Below are positions 62,221 through 64,000 of a DNA stretch of 64,000 bases, one piece after another (position 1 is the first letter of the stretch; each line of letters opens with the position of its first letter). The notes under the pieces are model-generated. The model had not been told where the DNA came from, ran no database searches, and saw only the letters and a program-made list of their open reading frames with translations. The position numbers and the translations under genes are program-made. This stretch comes from Shinella sp. XGS7 (GTDB lineage Bacteria; Pseudomonadota; Gammaproteobacteria; Burkholderiales; Burkholderiaceae_C), in assembly GCF_020535565.1 (NCBI RefSeq), contig NZ_CP084758.1:3547001-3611000 (forward strand). Direction: 5' to 3'.

Positions 62221-62499
62221 TCAGTGTTCATGCTTCAAGCCACAGTATTTGCCGATGGCCAGACCCCGGCAGGCCGCGAGCAGGGCCTTCTGGCAGCGCT
62301 CCTCGCTTTCGCCGGACTCCAGGCAGCGCGCCGCCTCCTCATGCGCTTTGGACATGGCGCGGTGGCGGCCGATGTCCGCCTTCACATGCTCGCTCAGCGC
62401 TTTGGCGGCCGGGGCGGCTGCCGGGCTGGATTGTGCCTGCAGCGCGCCGGAGGCGCTCAGCGACAGGGCGATCAGCAGGGCTTGCAGGGAAAACTTCAT
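62221..62499 (-). CDS. Small secreted Cys/His protein
   Basis: 92 residues: signal peptide (MKFSLQALLIALSLSASGALQAQ) then a helical domain with four Cys (AARCLESGESEERCQKALLAACRGLAIGKYCGLKHEH) and a His-rich end (KHEH). No family recognised. The spacing suggests disulfides or metal ligands. Lies between the ABC permease and DUF3299 genes in the same operon. Confidence 0.75.
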   Translation of the reverse strand: MKFSLQALLIALSLSASGALQAQSSPAAAPAAKALSEHVKADIGRHRAMSKAHEEAARCLESGESEERCQKALLAACRGLAIGKYCGLKHEH

Positions 62500-62548
62500 G
62501 GCGGAACCTCGAGAGAAAACGATGAAAGCGGCGCTGGCAAGAGCGCAC

Positions 62549-63760
62549 TCAGTGCGGCGCCTGCAGCAGCTCCGTCACGTCCAGGCGGTAGGCACGCCAG
62601 GCAGGCCAGGCGCTGCTGAGCAGGGCCAGCAGCAGGGCCAGGGCCGGCACCAGCCACTCCCAGACGGAGAACCAGCTGCCCACCACCCGCAGCGACTGCT
62701 GCTGGGCCAGCACCCAGCCTAGCAAAGCTGTCAAGCCATGGCCCAGGGCCAGGCCGAGAACGCAGGCCAGGCCGGCCAGCCAGACCGCCTCGGCCGCGAT
62801 CAAGAGGCCCACCCGGCCCGGCGGCGCGCCCAGCATGCGCAACATGGCCAGATCCCCCTGGCGCTCGCGCACCGCATGCAGCAGGGCCACGAAGACCGAG
62901 AGCCCGGCCGCCAGCAGCAGCACGGCGCCAAAGCCGCGCAGCACCTCGGTGCCCGCGCCCACCATGCGCAGCAGGCGGGCCGTCTCCAGTGCCGGGGCGG
63001 CGGCTTGCAGCCCGTCCTGGGCGTTCACCCAGCGCGGCAGGCTCACCGCCGCCAGCGGGCTGCGGTAGCGCAGCAGGGCGAGGGTGATCTCGCGCTCGGC
63101 CTCCAGGGCGCGGCGGTCGGACTCGTCCACCGCATGCATGTCCTCATGCACCTTCCAGACCGAGGCCAGATCGGTGAGCACCAGACGGTCCAGCACCGTG
63201 CCGCCCGGCGCCAGCACGCCCACCACCCGGTAGCGATGATCACCATGCTCGTGGCCGCCCTCGCCCAGGCCATGGCTACCGGCAAAGCTGTCGCCCAGGC
63301 GCAGGCCCGTGGCCCGCGCCACCTCGGCGCCCAGCACGGCCTCCAGCGGCTGGGTCCACCACCGCCCCTCGGCCAGACGCCCCTGATAGAGCGCGGGGTA
63401 GTCCGCCGTGGTGCCCACGATGCGAAAACCCTTGAGGCTGTCGCCCAGGGACAGGGGCACGGCGCTGGCCACCAGGGGCTGGGCCCGCAGCTCGTCCAGG
63501 GCGCTGAGCGGGATATTGCCGGTGGGCACGTCCAGGTGGAAGAGGCCCGCCAGCATGATCTGCATGGGGCTGCCCTTGGCGCCCACCACCAGGTCCACGC
63601 CGGCCAGATCGCGGCGCACGCCGGCCTCGATCTGCTCGCTGACCAGGAGCACGAAACTCACCGCCGCCAGGCCCAGGCTCAGCAGCAGGAGGTTGAGCCC
63701 GGCCACCAGGGGGCGGGCCCAGAGATAGCGCCAGGCCAGGGCCAGCATGCCGCCCCTCAT
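62549..63760 (-). CDS. FtsX-like ABC permease of a MacB/Lol type transporter
   Basis: 403 residues: membrane helix after a short N-terminus (LVAGLNLLLLSLGLAAVSFVLLVSEQI), periplasmic MacB-like core domain of about 230 residues (VDLVVGAKGSPMQIMLAGLFHLDVPTGNIPL, VVGVLAPGGTVLDRLVLTDLASVWKVHED), then three C-terminal helices (GFGAVLLLAAGLSVFVALLHAVRERQGDLAMLRMLGAPP). A loop GLGEGGHEHGDHRY is His-rich, suggesting metal contact. ATG overlaps the ATPase stop by four bases. Confidence 0.9.
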   Translation of the reverse strand: MRGGMLALAWRYLWARPLVAGLNLLLLSLGLAAVSFVLLVSEQIEAGVRRDLAGVDLVVGAKGSPMQIMLAGLFHLDVPTGNIPLSALDELRAQPLVASAVPLSLGDSLKGFRIVGTTADYPALYQGRLAEGRWWTQPLEAVLGAEVARATGLRLGDSFAGSHGLGEGGHEHGDHRYRVVGVLAPGGTVLDRLVLTDLASVWKVHEDMHAVDESDRRALEAEREITLALLRYRSPLAAVSLPRWVNAQDGLQAAAPALETARLLRMVGAGTEVLRGFGAVLLLAAGLSVFVALLHAVRERQGDLAMLRMLGAPPGRVGLLIAAEAVWLAGLACVLGLALGHGLTALLGWVLAQQQSLRVVGSWFSVWEWLVPALALLLALLSSAWPAWRAYRLDVTELLQAPH

Positions 63761-64000
63761 GGCCGACCTCCGCTGAGCTTGGGCAGTTGCAGGCTGGGCA
63801 GCCGGGCGCCCAGGCGCTCGGCCACCCGGCCGTCATGCGTGGCCAGCACCAGCACCGCGCCCTGCTCCGCCGCGGCCTGCTGCAGCAGGTCCAGGCTGGC
63901 GGCAGCGTTCTCGTCGTCCAGATTGGCCGTGGGCTCATCGGCCAGCAGCAGGCGCGGGCGGCGCAGCAGGGCCCGCGCCAGGGCCACCCGCTGGGCCTGG
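63757..64000 (-). CDS. ABC transporter ATP-binding protein (5' part outside window)
   Basis: Only the C-terminal about 80 residues are present: end of the signature helix (QAQRVALARALLRRPRLLL), Walker B LLADEPTANLDDENA and the H-loop ATHDGRV. EPTANLD is the LolD/MacB type. Partner of the FtsX permease that follows with an ATGA overlap. Confidence 0.88.
   Translation of the reverse strand, partial: QAQRVALARALLRRPRLLLADEPTANLDDENAAASLDLLQQAAAEQGAVLVLATHDGRVAERLGARLPSLQLPKLSGGRP

Overview
The window is GC-rich (roughly 68-70%) chromosomal DNA from a Burkholderiales betaproteobacterium. The housekeeping order queG-tsaE-amiC-mutL-miaA, the queuosine, MutL and MiaA types, the DUF4148 protein and the large chemotaxis and redox-signalling complement fit the Roseateles/Pelomonas/Rubrivivax group best. 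That placement is an inference from gene content, not from a phylogenetic test. I saw no rRNA, tRNA or CRISPR array.

Layout. 0-18.7 kb is dense core genome: a chalcone isomerase-like gene (cut by the window edge), an AEC permease, queG, tsaE, amiC, a lipid-phosphate group (DAG kinase-like, metallophosphoesterase, PAP2 phosphatase, DedA), mutL, a solute-binding protein, an RsuA-family pseudouridine synthase, a Bcr/CflA efflux pump, miaA, and an ABC/FtsX exporter with an AttH/CrtC-like lipocalin. Many of these genes overlap by 1-23 bases. 18.85-19.7 kb is a lower-GC pair of minus-strand genes separated by an integron-type attC site. 19.8-27.6 kb holds a diguanylate cyclase and a MarR-controlled multidrug efflux locus (marR-nodT-emrA-emrB and a divergent ABC exporter sharing a perfect palindrome). 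27.6-31.0 kb is an accessory island: gene cassettes with attC sites, with an 1.8 kb IS1182-family insertion sequence placed exactly in the crossover core of one attC. No integron integrase is visible, so this is a CALIN-like array. 31.0-33.4 kb returns to the chromosome (a small hypothetical gene, a lipoprotein, thyA, folA).

33.5-39.6 kb is a six-gene Mrp/Mnh Na+(K+)/H+ antiporter operon (AB fused, C, D, E, F, G). Its G gene carries an apparent one-base frameshift and its A gene a block of foreign-looking codon usage. 39.6-53.5 kb is rich in regulation: AraC and MarR regulators, a degenerate chemoreceptor-like protein, a response regulator, a PAS chemoreceptor behind an FNR-type box, a canonical chemoreceptor, and a membrane di-heme-like/2Fe-2S adenylate cyclase divergent from a Crp-type regulator. 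53.6-58.4 kb holds the Entner-Doudoroff genes edd and eda, chaC, a MobA-like transferase and a VOC protein. 58.5-64 kb ends with pdxH and a minus-strand operon with His-rich proteins, a MacB-like ABC transporter, a DUF3299 protein and a TonB receptor (frameshifted at its last beta strand), probably for metal homeostasis.

The most interesting points are the cassette island with an IS at the attC crossover, the redox-cyclase/Crp pair with candidate Crp- and FNR-type operators nearby, and the mosaic codon usage inside mnhA and edd.
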